NCBI GenBank assembly: GCA_016715865.1
Contig: JADJXM010000005.1
Location: 248,001-312,000, forward strand
Direction: 5' to 3'
DNA: 64,000 bases
From: Acidobacteriota bacterium
GTDB taxonomy: Bacteria; Acidobacteriota; Blastocatellia; RBC074
This document shows, in pieces, positions 14,051 through 26,677 of this stretch. Under the pieces are notes generated by a model. The model made no database searches, was not told where the DNA came from, and worked only from the letters and a program-made list of their open reading frames with translations. The position numbers and the translations under genes are program-made. Within the stretch, counting starts at the first letter, position 1. Every line of letters starts with the position of its first letter.

Positions 14051-15646
14051 ATGAGAGACAAAAAAATATTGAATCAGCGGATATTGGCGTATTTTTCAAC
14101 GCTATTAATTTCATTGATATTGTCTCCCGGAATTGTCAAAGCTGATATCTCCTATCTGCTTCTCGAATCCGTAGGGGTCTCGGGTGAGGCGAGTTCAGCC
14201 GGGCATTCAGCAATCTACTTTTCGAATATTTGCGCTGACAACCCCGTGGAGATGAGGCTTTGCCGGCCTGGTGAGATGGGAATTGTAATCGCCCTCTACC
14301 CTGATTTTGGGGCGAATAAAGATTATGAATGGATTGCCGTTCCGCTCATTCCTTATCTGTATGGAGTTGAAGACGAAAGCAAAATCCCCCTGTATGTCAA
14401 TGGGGAAATACGGACCCTGCTGAGGGAAAGATATCGCCGGAATCACCTGCTCAGTTTAGTTCCGGACACTGCTGATGGGAGTGTGCCAAAAGGACGATGG
14501 CAACAGATGATCGGCAATACATATAACCGCGATATCTATTCCTTTACTGTCAGGACTTCCCCTAAGGAAGATGCCGCACTGATCGAGAAGATCAACAGTA
14601 TACCCAACGAAAACCGTTATAGTACGCTTTATCATAACTGCGCTGATTTCGCGCGAGAAGTTATCAATACATACTATCCACGCGCCGCTCGTCGCGATGT
14701 GCTCAACGATTTCACGATGACCTCGCCGAAAGCCGTGGCCAGATCTCTATCCCGTTACGCAACTAAACGGCCTGAAATGCTGTTTAACATCGTTAAATAC
14801 TCCCAACTGGCCGGCCCTATCAGAAGAAGTATGGACAGCCGAAATTATAGCCAGATGGCGTTTACCTCCAAAAAATACCTGGCCCCGCAACTTTTATTCA
14901 ATCGATATTTACTGGCGGGCTTTGTCGTTTCGTATTTCACTACCGGCCGGTTCAATACTCACAAGCAGTATATGGAATACGCGACACCGGAGATCGCCAG
15001 TCTGAATCTCGAACAGAGCAGGTTGAAATCCGGGACTCAGAATACCGAGATTAACGTATCTAAATTTAACAGTCTCGGTCGCAATTACACCGGAGCCGAT
15101 GATCCGGATCCGCGCGTCAGGCTGAACGAAATCATTGTCAGAAAAGAGGCCGAAAGACTGCGTCTTTTCGGCACGGTTGAGACCTGGAAAAAGTACCAGG
15201 CCAGGTTTACGCCAATGCTTCAAAAAGCCATCCAGGACGGTCTCTTTCTCGATGAAAAAGAGGTCAAGACCTTCTTTAAGGATCTCGAATTGCAGAGCGA
15301 TCCGGGTTTCGACGATGAGGGCAGATTGATGCTGCGGGTAAGCGCATATGGCGAAGATCAGATTCTGGGATTGACTCGCGACAACATCCTCGGAGGCCAG
15401 TCCAATCCTCAACTTGCCTATAAACTTATGCTCGCAAAAGTGAACGCGACACTAAAGGCCAAATTGAAGAATCGCGAGTCATTCGAGACTTTTGAGGACG
15501 ACTGGGAATTGATGATGCGACTCTCCGCACGCTCTGCCGAGACTTTTCAGCCAGTTGCTTCACGTCCGCAACGATTCCGTGTCGTGCAGGAAAAAACAAC
15601 TTTCGGAGAGAAGTTCAAAAAGATATTTGTGATCATCACCCATTAG
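14051..15646 (+). CDS. Secreted protein with possible Cys-peptidase/DUF4105-like fold
   Basis: 531 residues from ATG 14051, preceded by GAGGAA. The longer frame from a TTG at 14012 lacks a ribosome site. A signal peptide (ILAYFSTLLISLILSPGIVKA) is clear. Near the N-terminus is ASSAGHSAIYFSN with a His, and about residue 195 is STLYHNCADFAREVINTYYP with a Cys. This His...NC pairing is seen in NlpC/P60-, LRAT- and DUF4105-type proteins. The C-terminal half is helical, charged and unrecognised (VKTFFKDLELQSDPGFDDEGR). No neighbour indicates function. A cell-wall or lipid amidase role is possible but unproven. A good terminator follows. Confidence 0.7.
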   Translation: MRDKKILNQRILAYFSTLLISLILSPGIVKADISYLLLESVGVSGEASSAGHSAIYFSNICADNPVEMRLCRPGEMGIVIALYPDFGANKDYEWIAVPLIPYLYGVEDESKIPLYVNGEIRTLLRERYRRNHLLSLVPDTADGSVPKGRWQQMIGNTYNRDIYSFTVRTSPKEDAALIEKINSIPNENRYSTLYHNCADFAREVINTYYPRAARRDVLNDFTMTSPKAVARSLSRYATKRPEMLFNIVKYSQLAGPIRRSMDSRNYSQMAFTSKKYLAPQLLFNRYLLAGFVVSYFTTGRFNTHKQYMEYATPEIASLNLEQSRLKSGTQNTEINVSKFNSLGRNYTGADDPDPRVRLNEIIVRKEAERLRLFGTVETWKKYQARFTPMLQKAIQDGLFLDEKEVKTFFKDLELQSDPGFDDEGRLMLRVSAYGEDQILGLTRDNILGGQSNPQLAYKLMLAKVNATLKAKLKNRESFETFEDDWELMMRLSARSAETFQPVASRPQRFRVVQEKTTFGEKFKKIFVIITH

Positions 15647-15701
15647 ACTGATGTCACGCGTCGTTAACCGCAGTAATTGCCTGGTTCACAGTTTATCAGC
15701 G

Positions 15702-15735
15702 CCAGGTGGGCCTCTCAGGCTCACCTGGTGTTTAT
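15702..15735 (+). terminator. Intrinsic terminator after the secreted His/Cys protein
   Basis: CCAGGTGGGCC (15702-15712) pairs with GGCTCACCTGG (15718-15728), with one G-U pair and a 5-nt loop TCTCA, followed by TGTTTATAATCC. It lies 56 bp after the stop codon. The rest of the 15647-16039 gap holds no recognised element; a purine-rich AAAGGA precedes the next start. Confidence 0.7.
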
Positions 15736-16039
15736 AATCCCTCCTTTTTGGCCCATCCTTATCTTGAAATTATAAATCAATAAGTTTCAGGCATTACATC
15801 TTCCCGCTGGTCAGTGAGTGGCAAACCGCGTACACTGGTTGCGATCATTCTACTCTCCGCACAAGTTTATTCAGCAAGCCCGGTGCTTTCGCACTATGTA
15901 TTAATCTGAACTAGAGAGAATATCGATCATCACGCCTTGTGGGTGCTGCTTTTTCGCATCGGAGTCGGCTCACAAAATCCGATGAACCCACTTGGTTGTA
16001 TGCGTCTATCTGCTGAAAGGCGGCAAAAGAAAGGATTCG

Positions 16040-17617
16040 ATGAAAATACTGCTCTATAACCCTGACAATGGCGTGACGCGCAATTACATGCCACACCTGT
16101 GGATGTTTCTGCTCAAAGCTCTCACCCCGCCCGAACACGAAGTTATATTAATTGACGGGAATGCCCAGGAACTGGATGAAGAAGGCATCGCGCAGTTTGT
16201 GCGGGATCAGGGGATCGGACTGGTAGGCATCGGAGCGATGACCAGGATGGTAGCAAAAGCTTACCGGATGGCAGATGCTGTTCGTGCCGCCGGCGTGCCT
16301 GTCGTTATGGGCGGGCCGCACGTGACCGAGGTGCCCGATGAAGCGCTCGGAAGGGATGGTGGACCCAGACACGCAGATGCGGTCGCGCTCGGCGAGGCCG
16401 ATGAAACATGGCCCCTGATCGTTGAGGATGCCGCTCGAGGCACACTCAAAGATACTTACACTCCTGTCGATGAGTCAGGAAAGGATAAGAAACCCAGCCT
16501 CCAGGACTATCCATCAATTCCATGGGAATCGATGAACCTTGAACAATTCAATATCATTCCCAAATTCATCGGTCCCATGCTCGAACATGTCGGCGGCGGA
16601 TGGAAAACTTTCCAGATCATCCCCGTCGAATCGGGCCGTGGATGTCCCTACGGTTGCGAGTTCTGCACCGTGACAGGCTTCTTCGGCGATTCGATCAGAT
16701 TCCGAACAAACGAGAGCGTCGTTGATGAACTTCTGAGATTGAAGGCGCGCGCTAAAAGCGAGGGCGGCCAGGTGGCGGTCTTTTTTATCGATGACAATTT
16801 TGCCATCAATATCAAACGCACCAAATCGCTGTTGCGCGATATCATCGCAGCCGACGCGCAGGTCTACTGGACGGCCCAGATCAGCGCCAATCTGCTGCGC
16901 GATGAGGAACTGCTCGATCTGATCGAGGCCTCTGGCGGCAAGTGGATCTTTATCGGTATGGAGTCCATTGACCCGACCAATCTGGCCGATGTCAATAAGA
17001 ACTTCATCAAACCCAGCGAATATGGGACCGTTCTCGATCGGCTGGCTGAACGCAATCTGCTGGCGATAACCTCGTTCATCTTCGGGCTGGATAATGACAC
17101 AACCGGAGTCGCTGAAAGGACGCTGGGTCAGATCCGTAACTGGCCGGCGGGCCTTCCCGTCTTCGGACAGCTGACGCCGTTCCCTTCGACCCCGCTATAC
17201 GCCCGTTTGCAGGCCGCGGGTCGTCTGACACGGCCCAAACACTGGCTCGATTTTGCGCCATATCAGATGGCCCATACTCCGCTCAAGATGACCAGCCAGG
17301 AAGCGCAGTCCGAAGTCCGCCATGCATGGACCGATACTTACAGTTCGGAGTCGATCGCCCGTGCAGTCGATTCACTCGCAGGCAGACCTCTCTGGCTGCG
17401 CATCAGCCTTTTTGTCGGCCGGCTGAGCTTCCGCGGGATCTACTTCCCCCAAATGGGCAAACTTGCCTGGCTCAAGGTCGCTGCACAGAATCGCGGCGTT
17501 ATCTTCAAACTCTTCCGCGAAGCTGTCGCTGGCGGACTCAGAAAACGCCGACCGTCCGAAGAACTCACTCCAGTTGTCGAGAGCGAGCCGAGTAACCAGG
17601 AGGTGAGACAGACGTAA
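16040..17617 (+). CDS. B12-binding-domain radical SAM protein
   Basis: 525 residues from ATG 16040 (AAAGGA about 7 nt upstream); the open frame from 15992 is not needed. Residues about 1-140 form a cobalamin-binding-like Rossmann domain (GIGAMTRMVAKAYRMAD...GGPHVTEVPDEAL) without the full DxHxxG signature. The radical SAM core begins near residue 200 with ESGRGCPYGCEFCTV, giving C-x3-C-x2-C for the [4Fe-4S] cluster, followed by FFIDDNFAIN and IFIGMESIDPTN strands. The C-terminal 100 residues (ARAVDSLAGRPLWLRISLFVGRL) look partly membrane-associated. Proteins of this class include hopanoid and lipid modifiers and many unknowns. The aldo/keto reductase follows but is separated by a palindromic repeat. 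Confidence 0.9.
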   Translation: MKILLYNPDNGVTRNYMPHLWMFLLKALTPPEHEVILIDGNAQELDEEGIAQFVRDQGIGLVGIGAMTRMVAKAYRMADAVRAAGVPVVMGGPHVTEVPDEALGRDGGPRHADAVALGEADETWPLIVEDAARGTLKDTYTPVDESGKDKKPSLQDYPSIPWESMNLEQFNIIPKFIGPMLEHVGGGWKTFQIIPVESGRGCPYGCEFCTVTGFFGDSIRFRTNESVVDELLRLKARAKSEGGQVAVFFIDDNFAINIKRTKSLLRDIIAADAQVYWTAQISANLLRDEELLDLIEASGGKWIFIGMESIDPTNLADVNKNFIKPSEYGTVLDRLAERNLLAITSFIFGLDNDTTGVAERTLGQIRNWPAGLPVFGQLTPFPSTPLYARLQAAGRLTRPKHWLDFAPYQMAHTPLKMTSQEAQSEVRHAWTDTYSSESIARAVDSLAGRPLWLRISLFVGRLSFRGIYFPQMGKLAWLKVAAQNRGVIFKLFREAVAGGLRKRRPSEELTPVVESEPSNQEVRQT

Positions 17618-17639
17618 CTGCCGGCCCGAGTAAGGTTCC

Positions 17640-17731
17640 AGTTTCCAGTGGGAGGTCGTCTGAGTTTCCAGTTACTGAGACAATTCGAAAATTGCTGACG
17701 ACTGGTAACTGGAAACTTCTTCCCACTGGAA
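17640..17731. repeat. Palindromic repeat of the TTTCCAGT type, copy 1
   Basis: AGTTTCCAGTGGGA at the left end and TCCCACTGGAAAT at the right end, with inner GTTTCCAGTTA and TAACTGGAAAC units, make a large imperfect inverted repeat between the radical SAM and aldo/keto reductase genes. A related palindrome lies at 38193-38313. Confidence 0.7.
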
Positions 17732-17755
17732 ATTGTTTTCGTGTAAAGGATTGTC

Positions 17756-18709
17756 ATGCAAAAACGCACTCTTGGTAACTCCGGAATTGAGGTTCCGCCG
17801 CTCTGTTTTGGATGCAACGTCTTCGGATGGACCGTCGATGATTCTACGGGATTTCAATTGCTCGATGCGCTGGTTACGGCCGGCCTGAACTTTCTCGACA
17901 CGGCCGATGTCTATTCGCGATGGGCTCCGGGCAATTCCGGCGGAGAATCGGAAACCCTTATCGGCAACTGGCTGAAACAGCGAGGCTCTCGCGACAAGGT
18001 GATCATCGCCACCAAGGTCGGAATGGACATGGGGCGGGGAAAGAAGGGGTTGAAGGGATCATACATAATGCAGGCCGTTGAAGACTCGCTCAGGCGACTT
18101 CAGACAGACTACATCGATCTTTATCAATCACATGTTGATGACCAGGAGACCCCGCTCGAAGAGACGCTTGCAGCCTATGACCAGCTTATCAAAGCGGGAA
18201 AAGTCAGAGCGATCGGAGCCTCGAATTACGATGCCGGCCGATTCGCTCATGCGTTGCGGATCAGCGAAGAGAACGGCTTATCGCGTTACGAATCCCTCCA
18301 GCCAAATTACAATCTTTATGATCGTGCCGGATTCGAAGCCGAACTCGAACCTCTCTGTCTTGAGAAGGGAATTGGCGTCATCAACTATTTTTCGCTGGCG
18401 AAGGGGTTTCTGACCGGCAAGTATCGCTCTGAGGCTGATCTCACGCAGAGCCCGCGCGGAGTGGGAGTCAAACAGTACCTGAATGATCGGGGCTTCAGGA
18501 TTCTTGCGGCACTGGATCATGTGGCTGAAGAGAGTAATTCGACTCCTACTTCGGCAGCTCTGGCCTGGCAGATCGCGCGTCCGAGTGTCACCGCGCCGAT
18601 CGCCAGCGCGACCAGCCTTGAACAGTTGAACGATCTGATCGCCGCAACTCGGTTGGATCTTGACTCGGAAGCCATCGAAACTTTAAACCGCGCCAGCGGT
18701 TATGAATAA
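17756..18709 (+). CDS. Aldo/keto reductase
   Basis: 317 residues of the AKR superfamily TIM barrel. Visible features: RTLGNSGIEVPPLCFGCNVFGW at the start, the catalytic Asp/Tyr region NFLDTADVYSRW, the Lys in VIIATKVGM, the His-bearing DYIDLYQSHVDD, and KVRAIGASNYDA. It should reduce aldehydes or ketones with NADPH, or oxidise sugars, as in the YajO/Tas-like general stress group. AAAGGA precedes ATG 17756. No operon partner is adjacent, and the TTTCCAGT repeat lies directly upstream. Confidence 0.93.
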   Translation: MQKRTLGNSGIEVPPLCFGCNVFGWTVDDSTGFQLLDALVTAGLNFLDTADVYSRWAPGNSGGESETLIGNWLKQRGSRDKVIIATKVGMDMGRGKKGLKGSYIMQAVEDSLRRLQTDYIDLYQSHVDDQETPLEETLAAYDQLIKAGKVRAIGASNYDAGRFAHALRISEENGLSRYESLQPNYNLYDRAGFEAELEPLCLEKGIGVINYFSLAKGFLTGKYRSEADLTQSPRGVGVKQYLNDRGFRILAALDHVAEESNSTPTSAALAWQIARPSVTAPIASATSLEQLNDLIAATRLDLDSEAIETLNRASGYE

Positions 18710-18819
18710 ATCACTGGACAACTTGTCTCAATAAAAGTACATCTTTATCGTGACTATCTGAACTTTATCAGTCAAGCTGTTGATGATCAGGGAACAAGTG
18801 ACATGACAAGGAGCGATCT

Positions 18820-19611
18820 ATGAATAGAACGTCTGGGATATCGATTGCTGTGATATTTGTAATTTTGAGTTTCTCCAATGCCTATGCATATCAGAAGGAG
18901 GTTGCAGTTGTAGCCCCGGCATCTGAAGCTGCCGAGGGGCTCGACCTGGCCGCAGTCGGAGAACTTTTCAAAAACTCAAGGGATATCGAAGAGTTTGAAG
19001 CCGGATTGAATGATCCGAAAAAAGGCATCAACAACCTTGATCTCGACGAAAATGGCGAGGTCGATTTCATTCGGGTCCTCGATGAAGCGAACGGGGACAC
19101 CCACGTACTTGTACTGCAGGTGCCGTTGGGCGAAAACGAATACCAGGATGTCGCAACTGTCGAAATTGATAAGGGCGACTCCGACGATTACAACTTTCAA
19201 CTTCACGGCAATGCCGACATCTACGGTCCCGATTACTATGTCATCCCGGCCAATATTCAGGTACGAACATGGCCGATCATAACGTGGATCTATCGACCGG
19301 CTTACCGACCTTACATCTCCCCATTCCGTTACAGGTTTTACCCTGTCTGGTATCGCCCTTATCGACCTGTTTCGGTAACCGTCTACCGAACCAGATCCGT
19401 CAACTTTGTCGGGCGATCGACATTCCATGTCTCACGCACCACGCGCGTCACCAGCGTCAGCAGAACCAGATATACTTCACGATCATCCAGTCTGGTCAGG
19501 AAGCGGACCACGACAAGTGTCACTCGAACGACAGGGCCTGCAGGAGGCAAAAAGACCACAGTGACCAGAACCAAAACAACCACCAGAGCCAGGGGTAGAA
19601 GAAGGCCGTAA
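18820..19611 (+). CDS. Secreted hypothetical protein with basic Thr/Arg/Ser-rich tail
   Basis: 263 residues with a signal peptide (SIAVIFVILSFSNAYAYQ) and AAGGAGCG before ATG 18820. Residues about 35-150 form an acidic region (FKNSRDIEEFEAGLND...DENGEVDFIRV...). A Tyr/Pro/Trp/Arg stretch follows (WIYRPAYRPYISPFRYRFYPVWYRPYRP), cited here only in part as a feature near residues 155-185. The last 70 residues are basic repeats of Thr, Arg, Ser and Lys. Similar proteins occur in Acidobacteria and Bacteroidetes, with no known role. The strong charge asymmetry suggests binding to a polyanion or the cell envelope. The DUF4105 gene starts 21 bp later, so the two may be co-transcribed. Confidence 0.75.
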   Translation: MNRTSGISIAVIFVILSFSNAYAYQKEVAVVAPASEAAEGLDLAAVGELFKNSRDIEEFEAGLNDPKKGINNLDLDENGEVDFIRVLDEANGDTHVLVLQVPLGENEYQDVATVEIDKGDSDDYNFQLHGNADIYGPDYYVIPANIQVRTWPIITWIYRPAYRPYISPFRYRFYPVWYRPYRPVSVTVYRTRSVNFVGRSTFHVSRTTRVTSVSRTRYTSRSSSLVRKRTTTSVTRTTGPAGGKKTTVTRTKTTTRARGRRRP

Positions 19612-19632
19612 GGTCGCTGATCCGTGATTTAA

Positions 19633-20637
19633 ATGGCTGAGTTTATTTGGTTCCCGGCGCTGTCTCTGATCTGGCTGGTCCTTCTCGGGATGGCCTTGTG
19701 GGGGTTGCCGGCAATCTTATACTCGCATGGCAGGCACCCTTTCATGCGTGTGATTGCGGCTCTGATATATGTCCTGATCGCCATCTCCGCGCTGGTCGCT
19801 ACCAGCCGTCTGTCAGTGGCTGTGTTCATCGCCGCATTCGTGATCCTGATTTTCTGGTGGATGACGATCAAACCCTCAAACGACAGGGACTGGCAGCCGG
19901 ACGTCGCTGTTCTCGCAACGGCTGACGTTGAAGGAGACCTGGTAACTGTTCACAACGTCCGGAACTTGAATTATCGCTCCGAAACCGATTTCACCCTTAG
20001 TTATTACGATAAAACTTATGACCTCAGGCAGCTGACATCGGTCGATCTGATATCAGTCTACTGGATGGGACCTGCGATCGCACACGTTTTCGTGAGCTTC
20101 GTCTTTGAAGATCGGGACTATCTCGCCATCTCGATCGAACTGCGCAAGAAACGCGGTGATGTATACTCGGCTCTGAAGGGACTCTTCAAACAGTATGAAC
20201 TTTGTTACGTCGTCGCCGACGAACGGGATGTCATCAGGTTGCGTACAAATTTCAGAAAGCCCGAAGAGCTGACCTACCTCTATCGAACGCGCATTACAAA
20301 GGAAGATGCCCGAAACCTCTTCCTGGCTTACATCAAGAGAATCAATCATCTCGCAAAGCATCCACGGTTTTACAATACTCTGGCGAGCAACTGCACGACG
20401 AATATCCTGCTCCATACTCGCGGATTTCGATCCAGGGTGCCATTCAGCTGGAAGGTGTTGTTGAGCGGCTATGTGGACTCTTTCGCATACGATCTGGGAG
20501 GTCTGGATGACAGTATGCCGTTTGAAGAACTCAAGCGCCGCAGTCTGATCAATGCACGCGCTCAGGAGGCCGGCGATGCCGAGGACTTCTCCAATCGCAT
20601 CCGGCGGGGACTGCCAATGATGCCGGATGACATGTAA
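19633..20637 (+). CDS. DUF4105-domain membrane protein (Lnb-like N-terminal domain)
   Basis: 334 residues. The first 85 residues hold two to three hydrophobic helices (LSLIWLVLLGMALWGLPAIL; VIAALIYVLIAISALVA; VAVFIAAFVILIFWWMTI). The soluble part carries the DUF4105 signature: WMGPAIAHVFVSFVFED with the key His, and FYNTLASNCTTNILLH with the key Cys in an NC-T-T context. In Lnb, the related domain is a Cys-dependent acyltransferase, so lipoprotein or envelope modification is plausible here, by analogy only. It follows the basic secreted protein by 21 bp, and a MITE-like element lies immediately downstream. Confidence 0.85.
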   Translation: MAEFIWFPALSLIWLVLLGMALWGLPAILYSHGRHPFMRVIAALIYVLIAISALVATSRLSVAVFIAAFVILIFWWMTIKPSNDRDWQPDVAVLATADVEGDLVTVHNVRNLNYRSETDFTLSYYDKTYDLRQLTSVDLISVYWMGPAIAHVFVSFVFEDRDYLAISIELRKKRGDVYSALKGLFKQYELCYVVADERDVIRLRTNFRKPEELTYLYRTRITKEDARNLFLAYIKRINHLAKHPRFYNTLASNCTTNILLHTRGFRSRVPFSWKVLLSGYVDSFAYDLGGLDDSMPFEELKRRSLINARAQEAGDAEDFSNRIRRGLPMMPDDM

Positions 20638-20644
20638 AGGAGAG

Positions 20645-20899
20645 TTGAATACTCTGTAAACTAAATTTTCTGACATTTAAACCCGGAAGAAATTAATCGC
20701 AAAGCCGCAAAGAGGCAAAGAATTAATCGCAAAGGCCGCAAAGGGGCAAAGATATACAGGGAAGATCAGTGTTCGAATTATATCCAATGGGCAATAATCC
20801 GAATATTCATATCACCAAAAAATCTTTGCTCCTTTGCGGCTTTGCGATTAATTTCTTCCGGGCTTAAATGTCAGAAAATTTAGTTTACAGAGTATTGAA
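20645..20899. mobile_element. MITE-like palindromic element, copy A2 (TTGAA target duplication)
   Basis: Perfect 5-bp direct repeats TTGAA (20645-20649 and 20895-20899) flank an element of 245 bp. Its ends, TACTCTGTAAACT and AGTTTACAGAGTA, extend into inverted repeats of about 70 bp that match almost completely. The inside carries GCAAAG-rich arms and the core TTCGAATTATATCC. No ORF is present. This is the cleanest copy and defines the element. Confidence 0.92.
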
Positions 20900-20924
20900 C
20901 TTCCCCTGCCATTGAACTCCGCCT

Positions 20925-24026
<3,102 letters not shown>

Positions 24027-24130
24027 ACCTGTGCAGTCTCTCCCTGACAAGCTATTTTTTATGGAGTTTTGCGAAATTCGAATGATACTAGCTAAGCTGG
24101 AGCGCTGCTATATCGATTGCAGCACAATCT

Positions 24131-26677
24131 TCAGTCGATCAGTATCCTCAGGTCCTTTGATCCGTTTCCCACCACGGGCAGAGGGAACGGCAGGGAGTCC
24201 AGTGGATCGTGCTCGATCGACTCGATTGGAATTCCGGCAGCCTGGATTCCATCAAGCAGATAATCGAGATATCCGCCATTTACATCCGTCGCGGTCAGGA
24301 TGACTCTGTCCCGTGACCTCGTGAGAGCAACGTAGAGCAGCCTCCGGGCTTCATCTTCTTCGCGCTTGCGCTGCTCCAGCTCAAGCAGCGTGTGGAGCAT
24401 TGTCTTTTCAGTCTGGCCTTCTTCATCAGACAGCCTGATTCCAACGCCGCGATGCTGATCGAAATAGACAGACCTGTTTTGTATATTCCGTTTGCGCGCC
24501 AGATCGGGAACAATGACTACTGGCCATTCAAGACCTTTAGCGCCGTGAATGGTCATGAGCGATACGGCTTCGCGAGCCTCGAGAGGCGGCCGCGCTACTT
24601 TGATCTCGGAATTGATCAGATGCCTCAATTTCCGCATAAGGACAAACAGATCATCGCCGCACGCCCGCTCGATGGACATGATGAATTCCAAAAAACAACG
24701 CCAGTCGGCTTCGCGACGTTCGCCGTTTGACAGATTGGCGATCACAGCGCGGTAGCCCGTCAGTCGATCGGTGAGTTGCAGCAACCGCACCGGAGATTCC
24801 GTATGTCGTGATTCCACTAATTGCCGCATGACCGTGACTGGAAAGATCAAATCGGGGACTTCCGTTGATGTCAGGTGTTCCCACCATGATTTTCCCTGCT
24901 CGAACATTTGAGCGCAGCCAAAGAGAGAGCGGTCGCTGACTGCGAAGAAAGGGCTGCGCAGCACGGCCACCAGTGCAAGATCATCATTCGGATCGCTCAG
25001 AAAACGCAGCAATGCCAGGGCGTCTACGGCTTCGCGTGTTTCGAGCAGGCTTCCTCCGCCCATATGAACCGCGGGAACACCTGCGCTCGACAAAGCCTCG
25101 GCATAGACATCCAAAGGATCCCAGGTTCGCGAAAGAATGGCGATATCGGCAGGGCAAATCGGACGCAACATCCCGGTTTGCCTGTCGTGGACCTCCAACC
25201 TGTCATCAATCATCTCTTTGATCAGAGTTGCGATCATTCTGGCTTCGGTGCGCTGTCGCGGGGGTTTGCTCACTCCGCGTTCGGCTGTGACAGTAAACAC
25301 TCTGACGTGCGGGCCATCGTGGGGGGATTCGATACGTATGGAATCGAGCGGCTGGTGAGCTCTTTCGAGCAGGGAACTGAAGATGAGATTGAATCTCTCC
25401 GTCAGTTTTAAATGAGCGCGAAAACTGAGCGAGAGCGCCCGGTGAATGCCTCCACCATTCTCGATCTGATCCTTGAACCGTTGAAATACCTCGACATCTG
25501 CCCGGCGGAACCCATAGATCGACTGTTTCTCGTCGCCGACTATCGTTAAATGACCATCGGCGGCCAGCAGGTCGAGTATCTCGGCCTGAATCGGATTGGT
25601 ATCCTGAAACTCATCCACCAGAAATGCGCGCCAGCGGTCCCTGTAATATCGACGCACGCTTTCGGATTGCAATGCCCGCAGAGCGCACTCTTCGAGATCC
25701 GCGAAGTCGAGCATCCGGGCGCTATGTTTCGCTTGCTCCAGATGCCCGCGCACGTGATTGAACGCAATGCGCAGCGCCGGCAGCATGACGGCGAAGCGTT
25801 CATCAACCTCTGCGATTTTCAAAGCATCAACCAGATCATACAAATCTCTTGCAATCGTTCTTAACACCTTCAGAGTTTCCCTGATTTCAGTCAGACCGCC
25901 GGGAGGCCATTTCTTCGCGCTTCCGCCGCGCATATTCATGTTCATCAGAATCTCGAGCCCGGCCACGAACCGCTCACCCTCCTCATCGATTTGCGACGTG
26001 GCGTCGAGCGCTGTCTGTCTGTTGATCTCCATCAGGTCATCGTTCTGACCCTCAAGTAATCTCAAAGTATCGACCGCTGCCAGATACTCGCTCTTCTGCC
26101 TTAACTGATTCCTGAGTTGCGCCAGAGCATCTGCCGAAAGTTGCGGCCAGAGCTCGGGCCCCTGTTCGAGCGCTCGTTCAGCCATGACCGGATCGCTCAG
26201 CAGTGCGTTCAGAATATCCTTGAGCAAACTGAACGGGACGTCTTCGAAGACTTCCATCGGCAATGAATCGAGCGCTTCAAGAAACCATTCGGATATAAGT
26301 ATTGCGCCTGATGCTTCGTCGATGATCTCGAATTCGTGCGGCGCGCCAGATTCGTCCGGATGATCGCGGCAGATACGTGCGCAGAGCGAATGGATCGTGC
26401 TCACTTGCGCGGCTTCGAGCTCGGCAATCAGGTCCTCTCTCCCGGGACGCTCGGGGAACTGCTTGATGACGGTGCTGCGAATGCGCGATCGTAATTCATT
26501 CGCCGCGCGATCGGTGAAGGTAATCGCAACGATTTCGAGCGGTGATAACAGTTGTTCCTGCATGTGAAAAAGATAGCGCTCAGCCAGCATGTGAGTCTTG
26601 CCAGTCCCCGCACCGGCAGTCACAGCGACGCTGGTCGGGGCATGCGCGGCGTCTCTTTGATCATCCGTCAGTCCCAT
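24131..26677 (-). CDS. UvrD-type helicase, AddA-like but without a C-terminal nuclease
   Basis: 848 residues. Superfamily 1A motifs: VTAGAGTGKTHMLAERY (Walker A), VEVAITFTD-like motif Ia (IVAITFTDRAANELR), LVDEFQDTNP (Walker B), GDEKQSIYGFRRAD, SLMTIHGAKGLEWPVVIV and RRLLYVALTRSRDRVIL. AddA proteins are usually about 1200 residues and end in a PD-(D/E)XK nuclease; this one stops soon after motif VI (VVGNGSKDLRILID) and lacks it. It directly follows the AddB-like gene, whose stop ends one base before this ATG. Together they should form a double-strand-break resection enzyme with a single nuclease site. Confidence 0.9.
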   Translation of the reverse strand: MGLTDDQRDAAHAPTSVAVTAGAGTGKTHMLAERYLFHMQEQLLSPLEIVAITFTDRAANELRSRIRSTVIKQFPERPGREDLIAELEAAQVSTIHSLCARICRDHPDESGAPHEFEIIDEASGAILISEWFLEALDSLPMEVFEDVPFSLLKDILNALLSDPVMAERALEQGPELWPQLSADALAQLRNQLRQKSEYLAAVDTLRLLEGQNDDLMEINRQTALDATSQIDEEGERFVAGLEILMNMNMRGGSAKKWPPGGLTEIRETLKVLRTIARDLYDLVDALKIAEVDERFAVMLPALRIAFNHVRGHLEQAKHSARMLDFADLEECALRALQSESVRRYYRDRWRAFLVDEFQDTNPIQAEILDLLAADGHLTIVGDEKQSIYGFRRADVEVFQRFKDQIENGGGIHRALSLSFRAHLKLTERFNLIFSSLLERAHQPLDSIRIESPHDGPHVRVFTVTAERGVSKPPRQRTEARMIATLIKEMIDDRLEVHDRQTGMLRPICPADIAILSRTWDPLDVYAEALSSAGVPAVHMGGGSLLETREAVDALALLRFLSDPNDDLALVAVLRSPFFAVSDRSLFGCAQMFEQGKSWWEHLTSTEVPDLIFPVTVMRQLVESRHTESPVRLLQLTDRLTGYRAVIANLSNGERREADWRCFLEFIMSIERACGDDLFVLMRKLRHLINSEIKVARPPLEAREAVSLMTIHGAKGLEWPVVIVPDLARKRNIQNRSVYFDQHRGVGIRLSDEEGQTEKTMLHTLLELEQRKREEDEARRLLYVALTRSRDRVILTATDVNGGYLDYLLDGIQAAGIPIESIEHDPLDSLPFPLPVVGNGSKDLRILID

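Noticed and set aside
15760..16039. Cobalamin riboswitch before the B12-binding radical SAM gene
   Set aside because: No B12-box-like or other conserved riboswitch sequence was recognised in the leader.
20645..20899. CRISPR array suggested by repeated GCAAAGG units
   Set aside because: Units are few, unevenly spaced, arranged as inverted arms, and lack spacers or cas genes; the structure is a MITE.
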